DNA from: Nymphaea colorata
Taxonomy: Eukaryota; Streptophyta; Magnoliopsida; Nymphaeales; Nymphaeaceae
Length of the DNA stretch: 64,000 nt
Reading direction: 5' to 3'
Assembly (NCBI RefSeq): GCF_008831285.2
Contig: NC_045144.1
Location: 12,449,858 to 12,513,857 of the forward strand
Shown piece after piece: positions 35,050-45,200 of this stretch. Within the stretch, counting starts at the first letter, position 1. Every line of letters starts with the position of its first letter. Position numbers and translations under genes: made by a program. Under the pieces are notes generated by a model, which saw nothing but the letters and a program-made list of their open reading frames with translations, did no database searches and was not told the origin of the DNA.

Positions 35050-35289
35050 GATAGGCTTTAAGAGTTGTTCATTGTCATATTATGTGACCTTAGGTATGCT
35101 ATCAATACCTTCAAATAACATGTCTTGTGCTTCATCTATGGCTAGTACGTTTCAAAAATAGGCAGTGCACACTTCAAGAATCTGCCCACTTTGAACATAT
35201 TTTGTGCCATCACATTCTAGGCTTCTAATCTTTCGTTTAACTTGCCTAGATTTAGCCATCGCATGGAAAAAGGGTGTGTTTTTATCACC

Positions 35290-36367
35290 CTATGCAAGCC
35301 AATGAATATGAGACCTTTGATTCCACATTACCTCTTCTATGAGGAGTGCCTGAGATAACTGCTTCCTCACCCTATGCTTATCATCTTTCGCACCTTCAGT
35401 TCCTTGTTCTACATGCTCCCTGCAACCCTCCAAACTGCTTTGAAAGTTAGCAATGTTATCACTAAGGTTGCTGAAGGAATTCTTATTCCAGTCTAAAAGG
35501 GCCCTTCTCAATCGATTAAGCTCAAGTAGGAAATGCATCATGGAACACCCTCTAACCTCACCTCTCCAAGCGTCGTGCATCACTACCTTGCCTTATGTGT
35601 CCATCAACGAAGGCTTAAAGAATCTAAAAGGCTTCTGACCTTGTAAATCATCTCCTAGTGTCCCTGGTCTGATATAAAAGCACACTGTGATATGAAGTGG
35701 TAGACGTCTGGACCTTAAGGCTGCCCTCTCTACCAAAAACGGTCTGTCACTCATTGTTAACCAGACACCAGTCCAGTTTACACTGCACTGAGTCTAGCCT
35801 TTGTCTATGATTCGACCATGTAAACTTCATATTACTATCTTCAACCTCCTTTAGCCTGGAAGCATAAATGAATCGACTAAAGGATATGCAGGAAGTAGCT
35901 AAAGGTGTTGATCCCGATTTGTTACGACTTCTCACCATGGCATTAAAATCACCAATTAACAACATCAGCCCTACTACTCTAGATACAAGAGCCTCTAGTT
36001 GATAAAAGCTTTGCAACTTTTTCCCAAACCTTGGTAGTATGTACACACCAAAGACAACAAAAACTTTGTTGTCTGCTAATCTATGAAATAAGACTCCAAC
36101 CCAGTTTTGATCAGCAGCCACATAAGAAGCTACCATCTCCTCCTCTTTCTACACACATAAAACTCTGACTACACCATCAAGACCCTCAACATTAGACACA
36201 TATCTATAACTATAGTGTCTTTCCATGATTACCTTCACCCTGTGAGTGGTAATCATCAAGACAAGAACAAACCCAATGGAGGAATTAAACTTATTGAAAA
36301 TCAGATTCAATTCTTGTTGCGTAGGCCTCTTCGCAAGACCTTTGATATTCCAAGTAAATATTTTCAT
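35290..36367 (-). pseudogene. LINE-2 ORF2 endonuclease and linker
   Basis: ORF2 begins at 36367 with MKIFTWNIKGLAKRPTQQE, the typical start of the plant LINE AP-endonuclease domain. The second piece (35747-36136) gives LMLLIGDFNAMV and MKFTWSNHRQ, matching the LLIGDFN and FTW-N motifs, and ends near RLD...LVN. The last piece (35290-35583) is the linker before RT (RALLDWNKNSFSNLSDNIAN). One stop or frameshift separates each piece. Confidence 0.85.
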
Positions 36368-36379
36368 GAGTAGGAGTGC

Positions 36380-37093
36380 TCAGAGTCTTTGCAGCCGTAC
36401 TATCAATCCCAAGGACCTTGTCATTATCATTCCCGTCATTAACCTCTTCTTGAGGGAGATCAATAAGGGCATGACTTGTATTTTTAGTCGCCTTCTTCCT
36501 CTTCTTGGTGCCATTACATTTGTGCGCAAGAGCATCTTCCAAGGTAACCAGTGTGGCTGGAGGTCGTCCTTTTTTCCCTTGCTAGCAAACCTCATAGACT
36601 TTCTGGTCCACCTCTGCCTAACATCTGCTACTTCCACTTGATTGCCCTCAAGGCCCCTCCTTCATAGACAAGTCACCATCCTTCTCCTTATTAGAGGAGG
36701 ATTCCTTGGACCTAGCTGCGAACATTAACCTCGATGGACCTCCCTGATCACCAAAGTTGTTAACAGCTGTCTGTTTAAGACTGAGAAAAGGATTAGATAT
36801 ATGTTTTTTAGTGCTTTCAATCTTTCTTTTCTCTCCATGCTCCTCTGGCGTATCCTTCCTCCCTTCCGTTCCTTTTTTATTATACTTTTTGCACTCATGA
36901 TCGCCAGCCCTCCTTACCTCCTTCTGCTGTATAGAGGCTCCTTCTGCTGTCTAGAGGTTGATCCCCTATCTTCAAAATTACAATATGGCCTAGTTCTCAA
37001 TTTTCGATCAATCCTGTCATTCCCTTCAGTCTTATCCAGTTAATTACTAAATGTTGCAAATATGTTAGCCTGAGTTTCCCTCCCTCCCGATTC
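36380..37093 (-). pseudogene. LINE-2 ORF1 3' part, left of the copia-2 insertion
   Basis: Minus-strand frames at 36380-36637 and 36291-36542 are basic and Lys/Arg-rich (for example KGKKDDLQPHWLPWK and NGTKKRKKATKN), as expected for the variable C-terminal tail of LINE ORF1. The segment ends at the copia-2 target duplication (37094-37098). Confidence 0.55.
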
Positions 37094-37098
37094 ACTTC

Positions 37099-37475
37099 TA
37101 ATAAACCATATCATAATATGATAAGCAGCTCCACGAGTATCGTTGAAGGAAGAAATGTTGGAGGAGATTACGCTGAAGGAAACAACGTCCAGGCCAACAA
37201 AATCAGCTCGAAGATTTTAGCTAGAAGAAATTATTATAATGATGATTCTAGAATGGCAACTACCTCAGAAAAGGGAAAACTACAGGATCTTGTAAATCAA
37301 TCTAATCCCAAGAAATATGGGATTGATGAACAAATAGTTGAATATAAATGAATTATCTCCTCTTGTGAAAAATAATAAGAGAGAGATCTTTCCCATCGTG
37401 GATGTAGGCTGATAAGTCGAACCATGTTAAAACATTGTTAAGATCTTTCTCCTCTCTCTAGCGTAAGGTTTTCTA
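37099..37475 (+). repeat. copia-2 5' LTR
   Basis: 377 bp, from taataaacca to ggttttcta, flanked by the TSD on the left and the primer-binding site on the right. Confidence 0.9.
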
Positions 37476-37487
37476 TGGTATCAAAGC
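37476..37487 (+). promoter_or_regulatory. copia-2 primer-binding site
   Basis: TGGTATCAAAGC adjoins the 5' LTR; it is one base different from the usual initiator tRNA-Met site. Confidence 0.85.
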
Positions 37488-37692
37488 TCTAGGTTGATCA
37501 ACTTGAGCTACATCGATTGAAGGAGATTAAGGTGCTGCAAACAGAGAAGCACTTGTGAAGAACAAGATATTGCAGGAAAGATAGCGGGCCAAATCCCTCG
37601 TGCGTTTTCAACCCTAGTGATCGGTTGAGTCTAGAAGTTGGGGCGTCCATTCCTCACAAAGATTTCTTCAGGATCGGAGTTGGACGTGCACC

Positions 37693-38589
37693 ATGTCGTC
37701 ACAGTCGACAAACGACAACTCTTATAATATGGCTGCGGCACCACCAAATTCTGGATCAGACATCATGAATCCGCCATTTTCAGGTTTGACCTCTTCCATC
37801 ATCCCTGCTCCAACAAGTCTTCAGCATTTCCTATCTATAAAACTGTCCTCTAACAACTATTTACTTTCGGAATCTTAGTTTATTCCTATGCTAAAAAGTT
37901 ATAATATGATGAGATATATTGATGGGTCGTTCAAGTGTCCAATTCAATTTTTGTCTAGTGAAGATGGCAAAGGGACTGTTTTAAATCCTGCTTTTCTAGA
38001 ATGGCACCGAGGTGATCAACTTCTACTAAGTTTGATTATTTCATTTCTTAGTGAAGTTGTGCATAGTCAAGTCGTAGGCCTTGATTCATCATACAAGGCA
38101 TGGACCACCATAAAGCGTATATACACAGCTCAGTCAAGAGCAAAAGTGCAACAACTAAAATCTGCCCTGCAAAACCTGACGAAGGGAACTGAATCCATAA
38201 CAGCCTACTTTCTCAAAGCCAAAGGCATAGCTCACCAATTAGCTATGGCCTCCAAACCAGTCGATGAAGAAGATCTGGTTATGAGCATTCTTTCTAGTCT
38301 TCCCACAGAGGACTATGGCACCTTAAAAGTCTCATTGCGCACTCGTGTTGACCCTATAAATCTGGAGGCGTTATACTCGTTACTTCTTATTCAAGAATCT
38401 GAAATATCAAAACCTGCAAGTCTTGAAGACCCTTCAGCCTATATAGTGCATCGACAACAAAACTTCAAAAATCACTACTACCATGGAAAACCTGAGCAAC
38501 AAAGAAGGCATCCAGGACATCGCCCTCAGGATAAAGCTGTCAACTGTCACGCCTATGGTAACCGTGGACATCTTGCTTCTCAATGTTGA
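37693..38589 (+). pseudogene. copia-2 gag, one in-frame stop, altered zinc knuckle
   Basis: Starts MSSQSTNDNSYNMAAAPPNS. An in-frame TAG at about 37876-37878 interrupts the UBN2/gag domain, which continues in the same frame (DGSFKCPIQFLSSEDGKG, AWTTIKRIYTAQSRAKVQQL, DEEDLVMSILSSLPTEDYGT). The zinc knuckle reads CHAYGNRGHLASQC, in which the second Cys of CX2C has become Tyr. The frame stops right after it at 38589. Confidence 0.88.
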
Positions 38590-38707
38590 ACTGTATGTCA
38601 ATCTTGGAGGAAATCAGGACATGGCGCACTACACTGCAAATTATATAAATTCCAAAAGGAGTCATCGTCCCCAGAAACGTATCACATGAAAATTACACCT
38701 CAAGAAG

Positions 38708-39913
38708 ATGATGGTTTTTTGGTATCCAGACACCGGTGCTACTCATCATGTGACTGCTGATATGAATAAACTTTCTGTTCACTCAGAGTATCAAAGGAAC
38801 GATCAATTGAGAGTTGGAAATGGTACTGGCCTCCGAATCAAGAATGTTGGTAATGCTTCTTTCTATAGTTCAAATTCAAAATTTCTCATAAATAACGTGT
38901 TGCATGTTCCTAGTATCTCCAAAAGTCTACTATCTGTGCATAAATTTGCTCGTGACAATGATGTTGTGTTTGAATTGGATGCAAATTGCTGTTATGTTAA
39001 GAATCAGACAACAGGGGAGAAACTTTTGGAGGGAACAAATAAAGGAGGCCTATATCAGCTCAAGTTAGACCAATATGCAGCTCGTCAGAAAGCGGCGTTT
39101 GTTGGAGAACGAGTCTCGGTTGATCATTGGCACAACCGAATGGGATATCTTGATTTTAGAACAGTGATACATGTTTTGAATAAATTTGCTTTATCTATTG
39201 ATAGTAGGGATTATAATAAGATATGTGATGCATGTCAAAGAGGAAAAAGTCATGTTCTTCCTTTTCCTCAAATGCAACATAAGATTGATGCACCTCTTGA
39301 TTTAATTTTTACAGATGTTTGGGGACCATCTGCCACTCCATCGTTGCATGGTTATAGTTACTATGTTAATTTTATGGATGCTTTCTTTCGCTTCTCTTGG
39401 ATATACATCATCAAAAATAGATCAGATGTTTTTTCAGTTTTCAAAACTTTTCAAGTTATGGTAGAAAGGCAATTTGATCGAAAGATCAAAGCAGTTCAAA
39501 GCGACTGGGGAGGAGAATACCGAACTGTCTCCACCTACCTCAAATAGATTGGTATTATTCACAGAGTTGTCTGCCCTCATGCGCATCAGCAAAATGGTAG
39601 CATAGAAAGCAAACACAGACATATAGTCGATGTCAGATTAACACTACTTGCATATGCCAATTTACCTTACAAATATTGGGATTTTGCTTTTAGAACTGTT
39701 GCCTTCTTGATCAACAGAATTGCAATACGGGTTCTTAAAATGCAGTCACCATATCAAGTTTTGTTCAACCACTCTCCAGATTATAAATTTTTAAAGGTTT
39801 TTAGATGTGCCTGTTATCCATGTCTTCGTGATTTCAACTCTCACAAATTACAGTATTGCAGCAAGCAACATGTCTTTCTAGGTTACAACAGCATACACAA
39901 AGGATACCCATAA
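38708..39913 (+). pseudogene. copia-2 protease and integrase
   Basis: Protease signature WYPDTGATHHVTAD at the start, then LHVPSISKSLLSVHKFARDN, the zinc motif HWHNRMG ... CDACQRGKSH, and the integrase core with FTDVWGPSA, VQSDWGGEY and, after an in-frame TAG (39545-39547), HQQNGSIESKHRH. The C-terminal FRCACYPCLRDF ... HVFLGYNSIHKGY piece ends near 39913, where similarity to copia pol is lost. The three catalytic acidic residues are all present. Confidence 0.88.
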
Positions 39914-40050
39914 AAGGGAAAAACAAACACAACAGAGAGTTTTAACGTGGTTCGACTCAGGAATGAGTCTCTATCCACGAACAAAATATTTCTCTCACAC
40001 GTCCCTATGCCACATGTTCCTCGCTTATGGTGTGCTGCCTCTCTCTCTGC
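39914..40050 (+). other. Filler at the RT deletion, LTR-like
   Basis: Between integrase and the last RNase H residues lies about 135 bp of foreign sequence with TTTTAACGTGGTTCGACTCA and a CTATCCACGAAC block. The same kind of phrase (TTTACGTGGTTCGG ... ACATCCACGG) occurs in the LTR-like stretch at 50.0 kb and loosely in the copia-1 LTR. It appears to be a piece of another copia LTR joined in during the event that removed RT. Confidence 0.5.
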
Positions 40051-40260
40051 CAATCCCATTTTTCATAATCGCAGCAAGCACATTGAGATTGACGTCCATT
40101 TCGTTCGAGATCATGTTGCCAAAAATCATCTCACCGTCCATTACATTCCTAGTGCAGATCAGCTGGCCGACATTCTCACCAAACCACTGCCTTCACCTTC
40201 CTTTGGTAATCTTCGTTTCAAGCTCAACGCTCTTTCACGCACGTTCATCTTGAGGGGGGA
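40050..40260 (+). pseudogene. copia-2 RNase H C-terminal remnant and polypurine tract
   Basis: HNRSKHIEIDVHFVRDHVA, then LTVHYIPSADQLADILTKPL, is the C-terminal end of copia RNase H. It continues to the polypurine tract TTGAGGGGGGA at the 3' LTR boundary. The catalytic part of RNase H is absent. Confidence 0.85.
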
Positions 40261-40640
40261 TAATAAACCAGATCATAATATGATAAGCAGCTCCACGAGT
40301 GTCGCTAAAGGAAGAAACACTGGAGGAGATTACGCTGAAGGAAACAACATCCATGCCAACAAAGTCAGCTCCAAGATTTTAGCTAGAAGAAATTATGATA
40401 ATGATGATTCTAGAATGACAATTACCTCAGAAAAGGGAAAACTGCAGGCTCTTGTAAATCAATCTAATCCCAAGAAATATGGGATTGATGAACGAATAAG
40501 TTGAATATAAATGAAATCTCTCCTTTTGTGAAAAATAATAAGAGAGAGAGATCTTTCCCATCGTGGATGTAGACTGATAAGTCGAACCACGTTAAAACAT
40601 TGTTAAGATCTTTCTCCTCTCTCTAGCGTAAGGATTTCTA
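40261..40640 (+). repeat. copia-2 3' LTR
   Basis: 380 bp, from taataaacca to ggatttcta, followed by the TSD copy acttc. Confidence 0.9.
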
Positions 40641-40780
40641 ACTTCTATGGAATCCTCCTCTATGTTTTTTGATCACCAATACTTTATTCCAGGCCTGCTT
40701 CTTTGCGACTGAGTTCCAGCACTCCCTTTATTCTTACAAGCTTCCTCATAGTGCGAGGTTGTGCCACACACATGATAGAA

Positions 40781-41242
40781 TCAAACCTTAGATTCATAAA
40801 TCACTTCTTGATTTATCTTGTTCTCCCTTACTTCAATCTTGATTTTGGGCACCAGTTTAAAATTGAGAAGAGCATCAATGCACAATAGTGTGAATCCTAG
40901 CTTGTCCCTATGCATCATGCATTCATGTGCTCTAACAAAGGAAGCAAGCAGCCCTTGTGTAATGGATTTAAAACTATACGAGTTCCAGAAAAGAACTGGG
41001 AGTTGAGGAAGACGAATCCATAGAGGAATCGATTCCTCCTCATGCAGGTGCAGCTCTGGCTTCCATCGACTGGTAATCAGAAAACGGCCCCCAACTGCCC
41101 ATTTTCTACTCAGGACCTCCTTGAGCTCTTCCTCAGAGCTCACCCCCACCAAGAATCTTCCATTCTCAATGACAGAAAATTTTGGGCAGCTAACATTCGC
41201 CCAAAGCTTTTGTATGGTCTGGAAAACATACCTATAGTCCAT
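40781..41242 (-). pseudogene. LINE-2 ORF1 DUF4283 domain
   Basis: 153 codons open, with NGRFLVGVSSEEELKEVLSR, KWAVGGRFLITSRWKPELHL and IPLWIRLPQLPVLFWNSYSF, which is the DUF4283 pattern of plant LINE ORF1 proteins (presumed RNA-binding). The usual zinc knuckle after it is not seen because the nested copia element follows. The apparent Met start is internal. Confidence 0.82.
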
Positions 41243-41438
41243 ACCTGTTTCGATCTTCCTCCGTAGAAACCAGCAATAGCCGTGGAAGGGTACTGGTCCT
41301 CCATTTTTTGATAGGCCTCAGTAGGAAAAACCACCGTAGGTTCATCACCAGATCTGGTACAGTCACAGCCGGGCAGCCCTCAAGTTCCGACTCCAGACTG
41401 CCAGCAACAACACTTGCCCATCTATTTAACCCGTTCTT

Positions 41439-41798
41439 TTAAGGGGTGCCGTCGACATCCCCTCCTCCCTGCTGCATACAACCCTCATTCGGTCGAGCCA
41501 TTGACATTTTACCTCTATCTTCTTCCACTCTGCGCCGGTGGCAGTTCTTGCACATATCTCCGCCTATTGTGGTGGCTCCACCAGCTCTCCCCAGCTCAGG
41601 GAAATCACCCCGATTGTCAAGATCCATCTGCCCACTGATTTCCATCCCCCCAGCCACTGCCGGGGGTTCCCAGCTGAAATTCCTCTTCTCCACGCGATGC
41701 CCCTGCTCAATGCTTCTCCCTCCACGCGAACCCTTGCGGCCCCGCTCGTGAGTTGATCTCTTCTTAATGATCTTATTCCAACCACCGTTGACATACAC
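41439..41798 (-). pseudogene. LINE-2 ORF1 N-terminal region
   Basis: Basic, Gly/Arg-rich sequence followed by a DFPELGRAGG motif (about 41590-41620), which resembles the FP-L motif near the start of plant LINE ORF1. The connection to the DUF4283 frame needs at least one frameshift. Confidence 0.6.
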
Positions 41799-41850
41799 GC
41801 TGCTTGGAAAAATTGCCGCCTTTCACACATTTTCCAACAACCATACTGAT

Positions 41851-43800
41851 TGACAGAAAACTCTCAACCCCAAACAAATATTGTGCATCTCAGCAGCAAT
41901 TTCCGTTTCAATGGGCCTTCTTTTAATAATGATGGCCGTTGTGGGCAATTGCCTTTATGTTTTCTTGACGTGCTACCCATTGATGGTAACAGTCTCATTT
42001 GGCATAGTGATCCAGTTATTGATTAATGAAAACTGGTTAGCTAAAGAAACACATGCATGAAGTTTATTTCTTACTAGAAATGAAATTCCAAGTTTAATAT
42101 GGGTTGCCTCCTATAAAGTGCTAAGCTTAGTGAGGATATTCTATCAATTGCCTGCCCACTCTACCCCCAAAAAAGAAAACCTTTATTGATACAAGGAAGA
42201 TGATGACGGCAACAACAACACAACAGTAAAGGTTCATTTTCACCAACATTTGCTTATAAATGTTTGCTTATAAATTATCTACAGTAGTAGTTTCATCCAT
42301 AATCACATATACAATAAAGCATGAAAAACATTTCAACCGAAAAAATCGGCAAAGTGAAAAAAATATGAAAAAAACGTGTATTTTTTTGTTTCTTATTTGC
42401 TACGTTTGAATTTTTCTCGATGGTGGTATGACAGTAATATTAAAAAGTGCTAATGCCAAAGCGGAAACACAGAAAACGTTAAGTTCTTTGGACTTTGAAG
42501 GCGATAAGTTGTTTCGAATTTAGAGAAAATAAAATGTTTCAGTTTGGGGAGGGATCTTAGGATTTTGATTTCAAGAAAAAACATCAATGTCGGAGTTATC
42601 GACCACCAGGAGTCATTGCTGGAAGAACTTGCCAAAGCCATCGAGGCATTGTTGCAAGCCTACACCATCGATATAAGGCAAGTTGTCTGCACGTCCATCT
42701 TTTCCAACAAAAGGGTGTACATCATTCCCTTCTTTTGGCTTGTTCAGGCCCCATTTGGCCTTTCATGTTTCTATTCATTGTCATCATGGGGTTAGAATAA
42801 CTTCGGATCTATCATGGAAAATGTATGGTTTTTTGCTGAAGACAATGATCCAGGTTTTAGAATTTCAAAAATCCCTAAATGCATATACACCACTCAAGCT
42901 GATTGCTTCAAACATCTCATTAGTTTTTTTATTTTTTTAGTATCTCATTTTTCTATTTTAGCCTAACTTTTACGATTTTTAGTTAAAGTTTTTAACCTTA
43001 ACAAGTTTTTCCAGTTTTTCAAAAAAAAAAAAAAAAAAGTTCGCCTTCACCAATGTAAAACCCAAAAACAATATATGTGACCATGGTTTCATCCTACTCA
43101 ATATAGTGATGTGCTCTCTTCCCTATAAAGCTTTAGTGGAGACAACACCCCATGTCTTACCAAATACAGTACTTTACACTCAATGATGGGAAAAGATCAC
43201 GAGGTAACAGAAACATGCTGACTTCCAACCCTCTCAAATGAGGTTAGTACGGAGCCCATTTTCCACTTAGTAAACACAAATGCAATTGCATGCGTTACTT
43301 GGTATGTCTTCTACTACTTCTTGAGTAAAAAATTTGTATGGTTCTTCGTTGCAACGAAGTCCAGCTCCACCCCTGGATCATTAGCTACGGGAAATGCTTA
43401 ATTATCTCAAAATTTCTACTTTCTCCTTAGTATATTTAGCCTTGGAAACGTGAATTACACCATTGGCTTAAATAAACTCAATAAAAGCCCTTGACAGCAG
43501 AAACTTAAAAAATCATATCCTCGAGTCTTAGAATTCTCGAATGAGAAGCTTTTCTTTTATATATTTAGACACTACCCTACTTATAGTTTGCATGAAACAC
43601 GAACAACAGATCCTTGACAAGGAGTTGGTGAGCCGGAGATGTTTTTCATTCTACCACCTACCTAACAAGAGGGCCAAAACCCTCACCCTTTTCCCCATCC
43701 CTCAAGGGTCTATATCCACTTTTGGTGCATCGAGTAAGGTACCCTCACTATGTTTCAACTTGCATATCAGTGCTTTTTATGAACACTCAAGTTTTTTATA
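41851..43800. other. Gene-poor stretch with a family A transposon fragment
   Basis: At about 42290-42450 the words aatcggcaaagtgaaaaaaatatgaaaaaaacgtgtatttttt resemble the left half of the TIR element at 4774-5048. An A17 tract lies near 43020-43037. Open frames at 42544-42795 and 43541-43801 have no recognisable domain. Confidence 0.4.
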
Positions 43801-45200
43801 ACTTTAAATGACCATTTTGCCCTTCACCATGAGATTTTCAAATTGATTTTTAAAGACCAATTTCAGGAACAAAGGATCATTTTTAAGCCAAAACAGCACT
43901 TTTTACATGAACATTGAACACCTAGATCAATATCTTCTAGGTTGTTCAAGCTAAAAATTGCCTAACATTTGAGCAATGATGTCATTTCTCAGTTTTATAT
44001 GACTCCAAGAGGTGATAGAGCCAACTCACTAGGATTATCGACAGCTCCTCTATAGCTCAAATCAGCTTTCGGAGCTCAAAACAATGATCTTTAGCTCAAC
44101 TGAGTCAAAAAAAGTTTACCTAGAACCATGTTTATCATGTATAAATTAGACTTCCCTCAGTTTTGGTTTGAGTTTAATTAAGTTTGAGTTCTTTTTCTCT
44201 CCTGATTTCAGGGGTTTGAGTTGTATTTGAGCTCAACCTAGAAATGTGCGCTAAAACCGAGTGGGGACCATGTTTATCATGTATAAATCAAGTTTTTTCT
44301 CGTTTGGTTGGAATTCATTAATCTTGGTTTGAGTTTAATTCAGTTCTGAGTTATTTGTCTCCCTTGTTTTCACGGGTTTGAGCTAAATTTGAGCTCAACC
44401 AGATAGATTCAAGTGAAATGAGTTAAGACAATGTTTATAACGAGTAAATCAATATTCGCTTTGTTAGATTTGAGTTCACTCCTTCCGGTTTATGTTTAAT
44501 TCGAAGGCCGTAGAGTTCATTTTTAATACTTGCTACACTTTGAAACTATTGTCAAGCTCAATTTTGCAAAATTAAAGTGATTTTTTTTTTCTTTTTCAGC
44601 ATGTCCGTGCAAGTAAGTAGCTTTTCCAGGCCCTTTTAGCTTAACTTAAGAAAATTCCAACAAAAATCTTTCTCAGTTTCTTTTTATAAATGTGATGTAT
44701 ACAACTTGGTAAAAATTTGTTTTTGATTTTTAGAGCAATTTGGCAGGAATTTTTCAACATGATTTTAATCATAGCCTATTTAGGAACCTGGCCATAGGCT
44801 GGTTTAGTTAGATTGAAAAAAATTCATCTGGAACTCTAGAAATACATATAGGGGCAAAAAGGTTATTTTTGAGTCATATTCTTCTACATGACTATAGGGT
44901 ATATGCCACATATACCCTGGTTTATTATTTCCTCCTTAGTTCAAGTTAATCCTCTTATTTGAACACATTTTAGCCCAAACTCATACATAAGGGTATTTTG
45001 ATCATTTGCCACTATGTACGTATCATTCACAAAATTTTACTTAGAAGCCACATGAACCTAAGTTAGCTTTTAATATATATTTTATGAATTTGGTATGCCC
45101 GAGCCCAGGCTCAATGTACTCCAATCTCTCATTAAAACTCAAATTTCTAAAAGACACTGCCAATGCTGAGCTTGCACCCAACATAGATTTGAACCTGGTT
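43801..45200. repeat. Degenerate tandem repeat, about 142-161 bp, three copies
   Basis: Within 44120-44540 a unit containing ccatgtttatcatgtataaat, then ttggtttgagtttaatt, then gggtttgag, then tttgagctcaacc recurs starting near 44126, 44268 and 44429. Divergence is high, so this is an old array. No gene is seen in the rest of the interval. Confidence 0.55.

Larger units (their letters stand above)
37099..40640 (+). mobile_element. Internally deleted Ty1/copia element (copia-2) nested in LINE-2
   Basis: 3542 bp with LTRs 37099-37475 and 40261-40640 (about 25 differences, roughly 93% identity) and a perfect 5-bp TSD acttc (37094-37098 and 40641-40645). A primer site TGGTATCAAAGC (one change from the usual TGGTATCAGAGC) follows the 5' LTR, and a TTGAGGGGGGA polypurine tract precedes the 3' LTR. 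Gag, protease and integrase are present with a few in-frame stops. RT and most of RNase H are missing, replaced by a short unrelated filler (about 39915-40050). Both LTRs begin TA and end TA rather than TG...CA. The element cannot be autonomous. Confidence 0.92.
32200..41850 (-). mobile_element. L1-type LINE (LINE-2), minus strand, split by copia-2
   Basis: Reading 41850 down to 32200 gives a long but mutated plant L1-type element: ORF1 with a DUF4283 domain (41.8-40.65 kb), interruption by a copia element (40640-37099), the remainder of ORF1 (about 37.09-36.38 kb), then ORF2 with endonuclease, RT and a zf-RVT/RNase-H-like C-terminus. The 3' region carries a GGGGGTTAGGCCCCC hairpin (32225-32239), as in many plant LINE 3' ends, but no clear poly-A tail remains. 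Without the nested element it is about 6.1 kb. Several stops and frameshifts make it non-autonomous. It is much better preserved than the LINE at 21-24 kb. Confidence 0.85.

Noticed and set aside
41042-41756. Plus-strand Pro/Ser-rich open frames
   Set aside because: Shadows of LINE-2 ORF1 on the minus strand.
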